A stretch of 11,156 nucleotides of DNA. Source: Gemmataceae bacterium. Its GTDB lineage: Bacteria; Planctomycetota; Planctomycetia; Gemmatales; Gemmataceae. Both the position numbers and the translations under genes were made by a program. This document shows positions 1 to 5,740 of the stretch, piece after piece (positions within the stretch are counted from its first letter, which is position 1; each line of letters opens with the position of its first letter). Location of the stretch: contig JADLBT010000472.1 in the NCBI GenBank assembly GCA_020847555.1, forward strand, positions 1-11,156. The letters run 5' to 3'. The notes beneath the pieces were generated by a model. The model did no database searches. It worked only from the letters and a program-made list of their open reading frames with translations, and was not told where the DNA came from.

Positions 1-274
1 CACCGCTCGGCAACGTAATACGCACCGCTGTCCCGGCGATACCGCGCGGCGGCTCGGTGAGGGCCGCCCGGCAGTCCAGGAGGTTCGGCCACTTGCGCGG
101 GTTCTTGGCGCTGGCGACCTTGCCGTCAGCGGCGTCCACGAGGGCGTACGCTCGATCCCCGAACACCCCGCCGACGGTGAACCCGACGGCGTTCAGCTCC
201 TCGCCCTGCATCGACTTGACCGGGTAGCGCCACAGCGCGACCACCTTGCCGGCCTCGGTACGGTTATTTGCCAT
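1..274 (-). CDS. MOSC N-terminal beta-barrel domain protein (5' part only)
   Basis: Reading the minus strand from an ATG at 274 gives 91 open codons that run off the left edge without a stop. The translation has the hallmarks of the MOSC N-terminal beta-barrel domain: a YPVKSMQGEEL block at residues 17-27, GDRAYALVD at 39-47, and a following DGKVASAKNP segment at 50-59. In the full-length family (usually about 260-300 residues) a C-terminal MOSC domain follows; MOSC proteins relate to molybdenum-cofactor sulfurtransferases and mARC-type reductases, but that part lies outside the window, so the enzymatic role cannot be read here. A GAGGAG ribosome-binding site lies at 284-289 on this strand, about 9 nt before the ATG, which supports the start. 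The gene is divergent from the ubiquitin-like cassette; I see no functional link. Domain assignment is by motif recognition. Confidence 0.88.
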   Translation of the reverse strand, partial: MANNRTEAGKVVALWRYPVKSMQGEELNAVGFTVGGVFGDRAYALVDAADGKVASAKNPRKWPNLLDCRAALTEPPRGIAGTAVRITLPSG

Positions 275-370
275 GACGTAACTCTCCTCGGGCGTTCGGC
301 CCGCCCCATCCTGTCGGACCTGATGTCTGTGTACCGGGACGCCTGCTCCCGGGAAAGAGCGTCCAGGCGA

Positions 371-386
371 TCCGGTCCGGACCGGA
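371..386. promoter_or_regulatory. 16-bp perfect palindrome, candidate operator
   Basis: TCCGGTCCGGACCGGA is its own reverse complement. The sub-motif GGACCGGAC at 379-387 recurs at 414-422, 35 bp further on and just upstream of the -35 box at 429. The palindrome centre would be about 85 bp upstream of the predicted transcription start of the cassette, and the second copy about 46 bp upstream. This layout would suit a dimeric regulator, but GC-rich palindromes arise easily in such DNA, so binding is an inference. Confidence 0.35.
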
Positions 387-428
387 CGGCGCCGGGCACC
401 TGCGGCGCACCTGGGACCGGACTGGTCT

Positions 429-457
429 TTGACTCCCCTTTCCCGCCTGGGTATGAT
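429..457 (+). promoter_or_regulatory. Sigma-70-type promoter for the JAB-E2-E1 cassette
   Basis: TTGACT (429-434) and TATGAT (452-457) are separated by exactly 17 nt, each matching five of six consensus bases. This is the best promoter in the window. Transcription would start near 464, leaving a leader of about 116 nt before the ATG at 580. It also argues against the alternative GTG start at 466, which would lie within two or three bases of the mRNA 5' end. The leader holds a possible hairpin (513-518 pairing with 540-545, with an inner CCCC/GGGG stem at 528-538). Confidence 0.7.
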
Positions 458-579
458 AGAAGGAGGTGGAGGAGAAGGGGCTCGACGGCAAGGAAGCTGG
501 GGTCCGGAAGCGGGGACACCTATCTCGCCCCGCCGGGGATGTCCCGCCCGTGGCCTGTCGCAAGGAGCCGCCTAGAGAC

Positions 580-1542
580 ATGTTCCAGGCCCTGGTCAGC
601 ACCGCCAGCCGTCTTCTCAACCAACTGAACCGAGCGTGGTTCCGCGAACACTACCCCGCCCGCGAAGTCGTCGGCCCGCCACCTGCCCAGCCCCGCCCGT
701 ACCAGCACCTGGAGCGCATCGTGCTGACGGACGAGGTGAGCCGCACCCTGTTCGAGGAGTACGCCCTGCACCGCGAGGGCATGCGGGGCGACGAGGAGAC
801 GGGGTGGGTTCTGCTCGGCGTGCGCGAGGTAAACGAGGCCGTCGTGCTCGCCACCCTGCCCGCCGGGGCGGAGCGTCAGGCGGGGGTCGCCCACGTCCGG
901 TTCAACAGCAGCGCCCAGGCGATCGCCAGCCGCATCGTCCGCCAGTGGGACCGACGCCTGACCATGCTCGGCATCCTCCACACCCACCCGGGTAGCCTGC
1001 GCCACCCCAGCGACGGGGACTACCACGGGGACAGCCAGTGGGTCGGCCAGTTGCGGGGGTGCGAGGGGGTTTTCGGGATCGGCACCGCGGACGGGGATTC
1101 GGCCCCCGGCACGGCAATTGCTCATCAACCTCAGGAGCACATGCAGTGCCTCAATGAGCTGTGCCTGTCGTGGTACACCCTCCGCGAGGGGGATCGCCAC
1201 TATCGCCCGCTGAAGGCGGCTTTGACGCTCGGCCCCGACCTGGCACGCCCGCTGCACTCCCTGTGGGGGACGCTCGAGCGCTACGCCGAACAGCTCGACC
1301 GCCTGTGCCGGCAGCAGGCGGGCGTGACGTTTCGGGTGGTTCCGGGCGATGGCGAGCGCAGCGCCCTGGCAGTGGACTTCAAACTGGCGGAACCGGAGGA
1401 GGTGCTCCGGTTGGTGCTGCAGGGGAAGGAGGCGCGTTACCTCCTCGTGCGCGGCGACGACCTGCTTGCCGTCGATCCGGACGAGGAGCGCGTGGATCGT
1501 GGCGTCTATCTGCTCCTCGCCGAGCTGGCGGGACAGAACTGA
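580..1542 (+). CDS. JAMM/JAB-domain metalloprotease (deubiquitinase-like)
   Basis: The 320-residue product carries a complete JAMM zinc-peptidase signature: a glutamate in EETG (E72), then HTHP (H134, H136) followed after seven residues by S144 and after two more by D147. This matches the E-Xn-HXH-X7-S-X2-D rule of JAB/MPN+ isopeptidases, which cleave ubiquitin-like modifiers from targets or trim modifier precursors. A predicted helical N-terminus (about 1-25) precedes the JAB core (about 45-190). A further C-terminal region (about 200-320) is not recognised. No signal peptide or membrane segment is visible, so it is probably cytoplasmic. The ATG at 580 was chosen over the in-frame GTG at 466 because AAGGAG at 562-567 precedes it, the extra 38 residues look non-coding, and the promoter predicts a start near 464; GTG at 550 remains possible. 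It is first of five co-directional genes with E2- and E1-like neighbours, which supports a role in modifier processing or removal. Confidence 0.92.
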   Translation: MFQALVSTASRLLNQLNRAWFREHYPAREVVGPPPAQPRPYQHLERIVLTDEVSRTLFEEYALHREGMRGDEETGWVLLGVREVNEAVVLATLPAGAERQAGVAHVRFNSSAQAIASRIVRQWDRRLTMLGILHTHPGSLRHPSDGDYHGDSQWVGQLRGCEGVFGIGTADGDSAPGTAIAHQPQEHMQCLNELCLSWYTLREGDRHYRPLKAALTLGPDLARPLHSLWGTLERYAEQLDRLCRQQAGVTFRVVPGDGERSALAVDFKLAEPEEVLRLVLQGKEARYLLVRGDDLLAVDPDEERVDRGVYLLLAELAGQN

Positions 1543-1578
1543 ACGGCGTTTGGGATCTTTTTCACAAGGAGCACGGCG

Positions 1579-1761
1579 ATGGACTTTCGTCCCCTCAACG
1601 ACACGGAACGGCGGCAGCTCATCAGCGCTCTGCGCGGCAACGCCGAGAACAACCGGACCATCCTCATGGACCGGCGCGACACGACTTTCGCCGGCACCGC
1701 CGACGAGGTCACCGACGACGAGGTGATCTCGGCGATCAAGTCGGTGCCGTGCCATTACTAA
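1579..1761 (+). CDS. 60-residue protein of unknown function, second gene of the cassette
   Basis: The gene has an ATG preceded by AAGGAG at 1566-1571 (7 nt spacing), starts 36 nt after the JAB stop, and ends in TAA two nt before a large inverted repeat. The product is not recognised. It reads as a short charged protein with a likely helix at about residues 6-20 (ERRQLISALRG), a middle segment with TTFAGT at 35-40, and a second likely helix in the acidic DEVTDDEVISAIK stretch at 42-54, ending in PCHY. There is one cysteine (C58) and no di-glycine anywhere, so it does not look like a ready or maskable ubiquitin-like modifier of the usual kind, and it is shorter than a typical beta-grasp domain. 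Its position between the peptidase and the E2-like gene makes a modifier, adaptor or cofactor role for the conjugation enzymes possible; this is a guess from context only. Confidence 0.7.
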   Translation: MDFRPLNDTERRQLISALRGNAENNRTILMDRRDTTFAGTADEVTDDEVISAIKSVPCHY

Positions 1762-1763
1762 CC

Positions 1764-1828
1764 CAGTCAACAGTAGGCAGTAGGCAGCGGAGCCACGACT
1801 TACACTGCCTACTGCCTACTGTTGACTG
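1764..1828. repeat. Perfect 24-bp inverted repeat between the small gene and the E2 gene
   Basis: The arms 1764-1787 and 1805-1828 are exact reverse complements, separated by a 17-nt loop. The left arm begins CAGTCAACAGTAGGCAG and the right arm ends CTACTGTTGACTG. In RNA this makes a long uninterrupted stem two nt after the stop codon of the small gene and 18 nt before the E2 start. There is no U-tract after it, so a simple intrinsic terminator is unlikely; a processing or stability element, or a small mobile palindrome, is more plausible. Confidence 0.9.
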
Positions 1829-1845
1829 CCTACTGCCTACTGCTT
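1804..1845 (+). repeat. Six tandem heptanucleotides (ACTGCCT type) abutting the E2 start codon
   Basis: Six consecutive 7-mers fill these 42 nt exactly: ACTGCCT, ACTGCCT, ACTGTTG, ACTGCCT, ACTGCCT, ACTGCTT, with ATG following directly at 1846. The complementary heptads form the left arm of the inverted repeat (1764-1787). The third unit is the reverse complement of CAACAGT, the unit known as STRR3 among short tandem repeats of filamentous cyanobacteria (recalled from the literature). The array occupies the place where the E2 ribosome-binding site should be; none is visible. Confidence 0.9.
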
Positions 1846-2271
1846 ATGGGCCTCCTTGACAGCGAAGCCGGGAAGCGGCGCCTCCTGAGCGTCGAGATTC
1901 CGGTGATCGAGCGGTACAACGAGTCGCGCGACCCGGACTACAAGGTCCAGGTCCAGCGCCAGGGCAACATGCTCGTCCTGCGCTACAAGCTCAAGCCAGG
2001 CCACAACGTCTACCAGCTGGAGACGCGGCTGGTTTCCAGCTACCCCGTCGTCCCGCCGGAGACGCGCGTCCTGACGCCGCTGAAGCACTGCCCGCACCTC
2101 CTCGAAGGGCAGACCCTGTGCATGTGGCGGCAGGGCAGCACGCGCCAGACGAGCCGCTGGGATCCCGCCCAGCACACCAGCGTCTTCGCCGTCCAGGCGG
2201 CGTGGCGCTGGCTGGCGTGCTACGAGATCTGGCACGAAAGCGGCGAGTGGCCGTTGCCCGAAGCAAAGTAG
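1846..2271 (+). CDS. E2-like (UBC-fold) ubiquitin-conjugating-type protein
   Basis: The 141-residue product has the features of bacterial E2/UBC-like proteins. A beta-rich first half contains YQLETRLVSSYPVVPP (56-71), corresponding to the central sheet and the proline-containing turn of UBC domains. HCPH (81-84) follows, then GQTLCMW (88-94) with C92 as the likely thioester-forming cysteine. After that comes a tryptophan-containing WDP (105-107), and helices ending in YEIWHESGEWPLPEA, a C-terminal pattern I associate with bacterial E2-like proteins such as the E2 part of CBASS Cap2. E2 proteins accept an activated modifier on cysteine and pass it to a target. ATG 1846 is the chosen start; in-frame TTG 1822 would translate part of the heptad repeat. 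Unusually, no Shine-Dalgarno precedes the ATG, because heptad repeats fill the site. The next gene encodes the E1-like partner. Cytoplasmic; no signal peptide seen. Confidence 0.9.
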   Translation: MGLLDSEAGKRRLLSVEIPVIERYNESRDPDYKVQVQRQGNMLVLRYKLKPGHNVYQLETRLVSSYPVVPPETRVLTPLKHCPHLLEGQTLCMWRQGSTRQTSRWDPAQHTSVFAVQAAWRWLACYEIWHESGEWPLPEAK

Positions 2272-2275
2272 CGCC

Positions 2276-2333
2276 GTCCGACCAACCCGGAGCGCCAGCG
2301 CCGGGCGCGACTGCCCCGCGCTGACGCTTCGGG
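2276..2333. repeat. Dispersed palindrome, family A copy 1 (inside the cassette)
   Basis: Nucleotides 2276-2308 are identical over 33 nt to 8965-8997. Within the copy, 2286-2301 can pair with 2318-2333 (14 Watson-Crick pairs, one G-U, one mismatch). The right arm shares an 18-nt identical core, CCGAAGCGTCAGCGCGGG read on the minus strand (2332-2315), with family A copy 2 at 4430-4447. It fills most of the 91-nt gap between the E2 and E1 genes. The pattern suits a REP-like dispersed element. Confidence 0.8.
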
Positions 2334-2362
2334 CTCGGATTGTCCCCACCGAAGGAGGGACC

Positions 2363-3190
2363 GTGGCCCACCTGATCCAGGTCGGCGCCGGCAGCGGCGG
2401 CATGCCCGTGCTGGACATGCTCTGCCGCGACCCGCGCGTCACGCGCGTGACGCTCATCGAGCCGGACGTCTACAAGCCGCACAATGTCGAGCGGCACCTG
2501 TTCCCGCCGGCCAGCGTCGGCGAACTCAAGGCCGTCCTCGCCGGGCGCTGGCTGAAGGAGCGCCGCCCCGACCTGGAGGTGGACCTGCTACCGCTCGACC
2601 TGCTTGCGCCCGACGCCCAGGACCGCATCGAGGAAGCGGCCCGTGGCGCGGACGTGGGCGTTTGCGCCGCCGACAACGAGAAGGCGAAGTACCACTGGGA
2701 TGCGCTGCTGCGCCGCGCCGGAAAGCCGTGGACGCTCGGCGAGGTACTTTCGGGAGGCATCGGCGGGTTCGTCCACTGGTTCATCCCCGGCGGCCCGTGC
2801 TACGGCTGCGTCGCCAGCCACCTGAAGCGGTCCGTCACAATGGACGACCATAAACCGCCCGACTACTCCGCGCCCGGCGGGCCGGCCCCCGAGGTCACCA
2901 TCCCGGCGAGCAAGGCGTCGATCGAGACGATCGCGGCGCTGCACGCCCTGGTGACGCTCGACCTGCTGGCCGACCCCGCCCGCTACGACCCCGGTTTCAC
3001 GACCCTGCTCCTGACCCTGCAGCGGGTGCCGAAGGTCTTCGACGAGCCCTTCCGGCCCTACCGCTTCCGCATCCCGCGTTCGGACCAGTGTCTCCTGTGC
3101 CGGGCGCCGGGACCGGACTACTCCGCGTCCTCGCCGGAGGCTCTCGATGTGGCCCTGGATCAAGCGCTGGCGCGACTGGGCGATCAATGA
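2363..3190 (+). CDS. Compact ThiF/E1-like adenylyltransferase
   Basis: The 275-residue product is a single E1-superfamily domain. The nucleotide-binding GAGSGG sits at residues 8-13. IEPDVYKPHNVERH (32-45) corresponds to the D-x-V-x-x-S-N-L-x-R block, keeping D35, N41 and R44. K56 lies in GELKA and D104-N105 in CAADN. Two zinc-type CxxC pairs are seen, C146/C149 (CYGC) and C243/C246 (CLLC). Such enzymes adenylate the C-terminus of a ubiquitin-like modifier. The usual catalytic cysteine in the crossover loop after the first CxxC is absent: the matching stretch, about PEVTIPASKASIETIAALHAL, has none, and the only other cysteines are C21 and C101. It starts at GTG 2363 behind a strong AAGGAGGG (2352-2359). 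The next gene starts inside its 3' end, so the two are translationally coupled. E2 and JAB neighbours indicate a conjugation role rather than thiamine or Moco synthesis. Confidence 0.92.
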   Translation: MAHLIQVGAGSGGMPVLDMLCRDPRVTRVTLIEPDVYKPHNVERHLFPPASVGELKAVLAGRWLKERRPDLEVDLLPLDLLAPDAQDRIEEAARGADVGVCAADNEKAKYHWDALLRRAGKPWTLGEVLSGGIGGFVHWFIPGGPCYGCVASHLKRSVTMDDHKPPDYSAPGGPAPEVTIPASKASIETIAALHALVTLDLLADPARYDPGFTTLLLTLQRVPKVFDEPFRPYRFRIPRSDQCLLCRAPGPDYSASSPEALDVALDQALARLGDQ

Positions 3191-4391
3191 CCTTTGGCCG
3201 CTGAACAGGACCGGCCCCAGGCCGCAGGCCATGCACCACAGCTATGAGAAAGCAGGCGTCGTCGTGGACGGCCAGCCGATCCCGTGGAACGCGGAGGCGG
3301 TGGTCGTCCAGGCGCTGCTGCGCCTGCCGGCCGGCACCCCGCGCCTCAAGGCCGACTTCACCCTGCGCCTCCCCGGCCGCGAGCCGGTCGCTGGCGACAA
3401 CCTGCGCCCGGAGGAATCCGGGGACCACTGCCGGCTCTACTTCCGCTTCCCCCCGCCGACCCAATCCGTCACGGCCGAGATCCTGTGGCGCAACCAGCCG
3501 CTCGCCCACCTGCCGCTGCCTTTCCAGTCGCGCTCCGAGTTCCTCCAGGGGCTGCGCCTGCAGACACCGACCCTGGCGGTGTGCCTGGGCGAGCAGACGG
3601 TGGCGTGTCAGACGTTCGTCGCAACGCAGTGCCGCGGCCTCGTCGCGTCCGGCCTGCTCGCCGGCACGACGAGCCTGGCTCCGCTCGCCGACCTGGATTT
3701 GCACGTCGAGTTCCAGGCCGAGCCGGACGGCCCGGTCCTCACCGTCCCGGCCCAGCTGAGCAGCTCACAGCTCAGGGGCCGGCAGGCGATGCTGGCGGTC
3801 GTGCCGCAGAAGTTCCCGCGTCGGGTCGGCACCTGGCAGGCGCGCTGGGTACTCGACGGCCAGGAACTGGCGCTGCACCGGGTTCGCGCCATCTCGCGCC
3901 AGAAGTTTCAGCGATCGCTGCGCATCTCCGAGACGCGCTACGTTGTCCAGAAGGTCGGCGGGCCGGTGACGCTCGCCCGGCAGTTGCCGGCGCGCGACGG
4001 GTTCACCCGGGTCGGGCCGTGCTTCCTGGTTAGCAGCAGCGAGCCGGGCATGGCCGCCTTCTGCAAGCTGCAGGTGCGGGCGCTCGTCATCGGGGGGATT
4101 CCGTCGCCGCTGCTGCAGGAGCAGCAGGTACTCGTCACCGACGGGCCGACGCCGATCTTCCCGGGGACACTCGACGGGGCGGATCTGGCCCAGGTGACCG
4201 GGTTCGACCTGCGGCTCGGGACGCGGTCGCTCGGCGTGCTGCCGCTGGCGCCGGCGCCGGCCGCCGCGTTCAACAACGAGGGGGCGTTCAAGCCGCCGAT
4301 CGACTACACCTGGTCCGCGGCCGCCGAGGACGAGTTGAGCGAGCGTCTCGCCCGGTTGATGAACGCGAAGCCCAGTGGCAACGGGAAGTGA
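3147..4391 (+). CDS. 414-residue beta-rich protein of unknown function, last gene of the cassette
   Basis: The ATG at 3147 follows GGAGG (3136-3140) with 6 nt spacing and overlaps the E1-like gene by 44 nt in another frame, so the two are almost certainly expressed together. I do not recognise the family. After a short tryptophan-rich, basic N-terminus (MWPWIKRWRDW) the sequence alternates short hydrophobic strands and turns in what look like three successive beta modules: about 35-135 (VVVDGQPIPWNAEAVVVQALLRLP), 140-268 (containing RRVGTWQARWVLDGQELALHRV) and 270-390 (ending DYTW). A short charged helix (ELSERLARLMN) closes it. The spacing suggests Ig-like or other beta-sandwich domains. There is no signal peptide, membrane segment or evident catalytic motif. 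Its operon position makes it a candidate scaffold, target-recognition factor, modifier target or effector of the E1/E2/JAB system; nothing in the sequence chooses between these. Confidence 0.85.
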   Translation: MWPWIKRWRDWAINDLWPLNRTGPRPQAMHHSYEKAGVVVDGQPIPWNAEAVVVQALLRLPAGTPRLKADFTLRLPGREPVAGDNLRPEESGDHCRLYFRFPPPTQSVTAEILWRNQPLAHLPLPFQSRSEFLQGLRLQTPTLAVCLGEQTVACQTFVATQCRGLVASGLLAGTTSLAPLADLDLHVEFQAEPDGPVLTVPAQLSSSQLRGRQAMLAVVPQKFPRRVGTWQARWVLDGQELALHRVRAISRQKFQRSLRISETRYVVQKVGGPVTLARQLPARDGFTRVGPCFLVSSSEPGMAAFCKLQVRALVIGGIPSPLLQEQQVLVTDGPTPIFPGTLDGADLAQVTGFDLRLGTRSLGVLPLAPAPAAAFNNEGAFKPPIDYTWSAAAEDELSERLARLMNAKPSGNGK

Positions 4392-4408
4392 GAAGGTCGG
4401 CGCCGCAG

Positions 4409-4497
4409 CGCGCCCAGCGCTGTCCGAGACCGAAGCGTCAGCGCGGGTTTAGTCGCGTCCCGCGCTTACGCTTCGGACTTGGACAGCGCTGGGCGCG
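4409..4497. terminator. Long inverted repeat between convergent genes (family A copy 2)
   Basis: Arms 4409-4447 and 4459-4497 match as reverse complements at 36 of 39 positions, with an 11-nt loop (TTTAGTCGCGT). It lies just after the stop of the plus-strand cassette (4391) and overlaps the 3' end of the minus-strand phosphoesterase gene, so in both directions the transcript ends in a very stable hairpin. The left arm contains the 18-nt core shared with copy 1 (CCGAAGCGTCAGCGCGGG). There is no U-tract, so it may act as a barrier to exonucleases or a weak bidirectional terminator. Repeat nature is clear; terminator function is inferred. Confidence 0.75.
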
Positions 4498-5710
4498 TGC
4501 CGGCCGCACGCAGGACCAGCAGGGTCGCCTCCGGCCGGCAGTTGAAGCGCAACGGGTGCTGCCCCCCCAGTCCGCGGCTGACGTGCATCAGCGTCGGCGG
4601 CTCGTCGAACGTCCCGCAGTCGTAGCGCCGGCTGTACCGACTCGGCACGAAGATCGACCCGACCACCGGGACGCGAATCTGTCCGCCGTGGACGTGGCCC
4701 GCGAGGACCAGGTCCATCCGGTTGCGCCGCGCCCACCGGATGTTGTCCGGCGTGTGACTGAGGCACAGGCGAAACGGCCCCTCCGGGCAGCCCTTCAGAT
4801 CCGGCGCCGGCCAAAACCACGGCCCTTCGTGCCCGACCACCACCAACCGCTCGCCGCGGACCTCCAGCTCCTCCCAGCTGTTCGCCAGGACGCGCATGCC
4901 GACCCGGCGCAGCCGTCGGCGGATGACCGGCACGTCGCGCCACGAGTCGTGATTGCCGAGGATCGCGAACGCTGCCACGCCCCACGTCAGCCGCCCCAGC
5001 ACCGGAATCACCCAGCGGTGGTGCCTGTCGCTGTCCACGATGTCGCCCGTCACCGCGACCAGGTCCGGCCGCCACGCCCGGCACCGTTCCATGACGACCC
5101 GGTAGAAGTCGCGGTCCGGGGTGCCGCACAGGTGCAGGTCGCTCAGGTGCAGGATCGTCAGTCCGTCCCACGCGGCCGGCAGGCGCGGGAGCCGGAGGGT
5201 GCGCTCGGCGAATTCGACCTGAAAGACCTGGTTGCCCGGCAGCGACGCCAGCCGGCGGTGCTTGCCCGTGCCGACCGGCTTGTACCCTAGCTCGGCCGCC
5301 ACATCCACGATTTGCGAGTCGTTCCGCTCCAGGGCGGCCGGGGTGCGCCGACTCAGGCGCAGGACGGTCACCAGCGGGAAGACGCCGAACCCGAGGAACC
5401 AGCAGACCAGGACGTAACTGCTCAGCAGGGGAGCCTGCGCCACGGCCGCCGCGGTGCCGGGGCGCGGCTGAAACCCCAGCCCGAACGTCAGCCAGAACAC
5501 GACTGGCCCGCCGAGTACCACCACGCCGTCGAGCTTGCGGGTCACGCTCAGGAGTTTGTGCGGCAGGGCGGTGCCGTAGATACAGTTCAGGGCCGCGATC
5601 ATCAGCACCGCGTGGCCCAGGCAGGCGCCGCCGAACAGGAGCAGGCCCAGCGGATCGAGACTCGCGGACAGAGGATCAAGGCCCGCGAACGGCAAGGTCA
5701 GGGCGCACAT
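4466..5710 (-). CDS. Membrane-anchored calcineurin-like metallophosphoesterase
   Basis: The 414-residue product has all five blocks of the two-metal phosphoesterase fold in order: SDLHL (190-194; D191, H193), GDIVDSD (222-228; D223), GNHD (252-255; N253, H254), SHTPD (318-322; H319) and GHVHGGQ (338-344; H339, H341). It resembles the YkuE-like group (COG1408). Three hydrophobic segments precede this domain, at about 20-45, 60-82 and 95-118. Basic residues between the first two and after the third suggest, by the positive-inside rule, that the catalytic domain faces the cytoplasm. The substrate cannot be read; family members include phosphodiesterases and lipid-related phosphohydrolases. The ATG at 5710 has only a weak GAGG upstream. 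It starts 30 nt after the PAS-GAF-receiver gene on the same strand, probably one transcript. The last residues, about RPALSKSEA, and the stop are encoded by the right arm of the 4409-4497 inverted repeat. Confidence 0.94.
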   Translation of the reverse strand: MCALTLPFAGLDPLSASLDPLGLLLFGGACLGHAVLMIAALNCIYGTALPHKLLSVTRKLDGVVVLGGPVVFWLTFGLGFQPRPGTAAAVAQAPLLSSYVLVCWFLGFGVFPLVTVLRLSRRTPAALERNDSQIVDVAAELGYKPVGTGKHRRLASLPGNQVFQVEFAERTLRLPRLPAAWDGLTILHLSDLHLCGTPDRDFYRVVMERCRAWRPDLVAVTGDIVDSDRHHRWVIPVLGRLTWGVAAFAILGNHDSWRDVPVIRRRLRRVGMRVLANSWEELEVRGERLVVVGHEGPWFWPAPDLKGCPEGPFRLCLSHTPDNIRWARRNRMDLVLAGHVHGGQIRVPVVGSIFVPSRYSRRYDCGTFDEPPTLMHVSRGLGGQHPLRFNCRPEATLLVLRAAGTRPALSKSEA

Positions 5711-5740
5711 GGTCGGCGATCCTCGATTCTCGGCCCGCGA

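Noticed and set aside
466..579. GTG start at 466 for the JAB protein
   Set aside because: The purine-rich stretch overlaps the GTG with no spacing, the promoter predicts transcription starting near 464, and the 38 added residues look like non-coding translation.
1579..1761. 60-residue protein as Pup/UBact-type modifier
   Set aside because: Pup-like modifiers end in a G-G-E/Q type tail and are linked to proteasome and ligase genes; this one ends in PCHY and has no such neighbours.
520..1770. 416-codon open frame on the minus strand opposite the JAB gene
   Set aside because: It is antisense to a gene with a complete JAMM motif, spans two plus-strand genes, shows no domain, and such long antisense frames are expected in GC-rich DNA.
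1822..1845. TTG start at 1822 for the E2-like protein
   Set aside because: It would translate heptad-repeat DNA (residues TAYCLLL) and has no ribosome-binding site.
1764..1845. CRISPR-like repeats
   Set aside because: The units are contiguous 7-mers and an inverted repeat, without spacers of regular length and without cas genes.
2363..3190. E1-like gene as thiamine (ThiF) or molybdopterin (MoeB) synthesis enzyme
   Set aside because: No ThiS, ThiG, MoaD or MoaE gene is nearby, the usual cysteine is absent, and E2 and JAB genes surround it.
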